A stretch of 64,000 nt of DNA from an uncultured Lachnospiraceae bacterium (GTDB taxonomy: Bacteria > Bacillota > Clostridia > Lachnospirales > Lachnospiraceae), in assembly GCA_902774915.1 (NCBI GenBank), contig CACYKH010000003.1:1-64000 (forward strand), read 5' to 3'. Within the stretch, counting starts at the first letter, position 1; each line of letters begins with the position of its first letter. A program made the translations under genes and the position numbers. This document shows positions 63,433 through 64,000 of this stretch, in pieces. Below the pieces are notes generated by a model. That model made no database searches. It was not told the DNA's origin and saw only the letters and a program-made list of their open reading frames with translations.

Positions 63433-64000
63433 TCACTTCAACTTTTTCATATCTTTAAGGAATTTGGAATCCGGCATAACTCCACCATATCTTACATCGT
63501 TATACATATCCGTAAGGGTATCTACTTCTTTTGGAAGGTTATCGCCCTCAGAATGATTCATCATGATAAGTATATCCTTGGTGGTGGCATTACGGTCTGG
63601 AACAAAGAAACGCTTAAACGCCTGAACTCTTGTTTTGTAAATTCTTCTGGCTTTGATATCAGGAGAGTTTCCTACCAGCTTATTCGGATCAACATATTTA
63701 TCTACCGAAAAGCCATGCCTTTTATTCTTGGAAATGTTTTCTACCAGATCATCATCTCTCATATTTCTCATAAGAAGAAGTCTTATCAGCCAGCTGAATA
63801 CTTTATAAAGCAAAAATACAACCAGCAAGATAATAAGAGCAGTCAGGATAAAATGGATTATCTTCGAAAGAAGACTCGCATCCGTAATATCCTTATAATA
63901 GACATTTGATCCAGTCATATTTCCTGGAAGCGACAGTCCTAAAAGGGTAAGTATAAGTTTTAATATGTTTATGATAATAAGGATTACAAACTTTGCAATT
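63433..64000 (-). CDS. Membrane protein with C-terminal DUF4129-like domain, 5' end beyond the window
   Basis: The frame is open to the window edge. The visible 188 codons include a first hydrophobic segment (FVILIIINILKLILTLLGL, encoded at 63935-63995), a second (about 63800-63870), and a soluble end RIYKTRVQAFKRFF...TTKDILIMM...LTDMYNDVRYGG, which has the DUF4129 pattern found at the C-terminus of many transglutaminase-associated membrane proteins. An internal ATG at 63918 has agga only 3 nt away, too close to be a good start, so I treat the gene as truncated by the window. Function unknown. Confidence 0.65.
   Translation of the reverse strand, partial: IAKFVILIIINILKLILTLLGLSLPGNMTGSNVYYKDITDASLLSKIIHFILTALIILLVVFLLYKVFSWLIRLLLMRNMRDDDLVENISKNKRHGFSVDKYVDPNKLVGNSPDIKARRIYKTRVQAFKRFFVPDRNATTKDILIMMNHSEGDNLPKEVDTLTDMYNDVRYGGVMPDSKFLKDMKKLK

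Noticed and set aside
1-64000. Prophage, insertion sequence, defence island or biosynthetic gene cluster
   Set aside because: No integrase, transposase, restriction, Cas, NRPS or PKS genes were seen on either strand; the region is core-like with accessory signalling and surface genes.

Overview
The window looks like chromosomal DNA of an AT-leaning Clostridia, most likely Lachnospiraceae of the Butyrivibrio/Pseudobutyrivibrio type. I infer this from gene content: a type III glutamine synthetase, the rimP-nusA-ylxR-infB-rbfA-nrnA-truB-ribF order, a metA-type homoserine acyltransferase, many GGDEF/EAL and hybrid-kinase proteins, and Thr/Glu-rich surface stalks. Almost every gene is on the minus strand. 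Only three genes run on the plus strand (PHP phosphoesterase, LacI-sensor/GGDEF, Lrp-like regulator). I see no prophage, insertion sequence, CRISPR array or rRNA, and one tRNA (Arg-CCG).

Layout. 1-330: 5' part of gap. 616-1479: PHP phosphoesterase. 1516-8609: three-gene signalling operon, transcribed right to left as REC-GGDEF-REC, then a hybrid kinase with HPt, then a hybrid kinase whose C-terminus is a complete DegV/FakB-type lipid-binding domain. 8659-12396: HerA-like ATPase, zinc-ribbon proteins, HAD phosphatase. 12543-14387: soluble LacI-type sensor fused to GGDEF. 14409-18152: metA, a divergent ligA, rluF. 18377-20415: Lrp-like regulator, two small membrane proteins, a hairpin array and tRNA-Arg. 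20423-28694: translation/transcription operon (rimP to ribF). 28880-31312: membrane protein, M24 peptidase and a 466-bp intergenic region with four copies of a short module. 31313-33199: rpsB-tsf. 33419-40027: two membrane-anchored coiled-coil or stalk proteins, topA, dprA, comM. 40179-42299: two G3E GTPases. 42464-44662: glgB. 44746-50089: DUF1015, small kinase, asd, serA, serC. 50254-58751: ilvB, ilvD, leuB, leuD and leuC interleaved with three unknown membrane proteins. 58915-61014: glnN. 61168-63315: sensor-EAL protein. 63433-64000: fragment of a DUF4129-type membrane protein.

How it fits together: amino-acid biosynthesis (Met, Ser, Leu/Ile/Val, the Asp-semialdehyde branch, Gln) dominates 44-61 kb. 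leuB carries a 5-bp tandem duplication that shifts frame 38 codons before its expected end, so Leu synthesis may be broken or switchable in this isolate. Four proteins make, break or sense c-di-GMP, with two different inputs (a phosphorelay, and a soluble small-molecule-binding domain).

The most unusual candidates are the kinase-REC-DegV fusion, the leuB duplication, the G3E GTPase joined to a YcgQ/DUF1980-type tail, the DUF1015-serA-serC association without serB, and several structured non-coding elements. Domain calls were made by eye from motifs; no database search was run.
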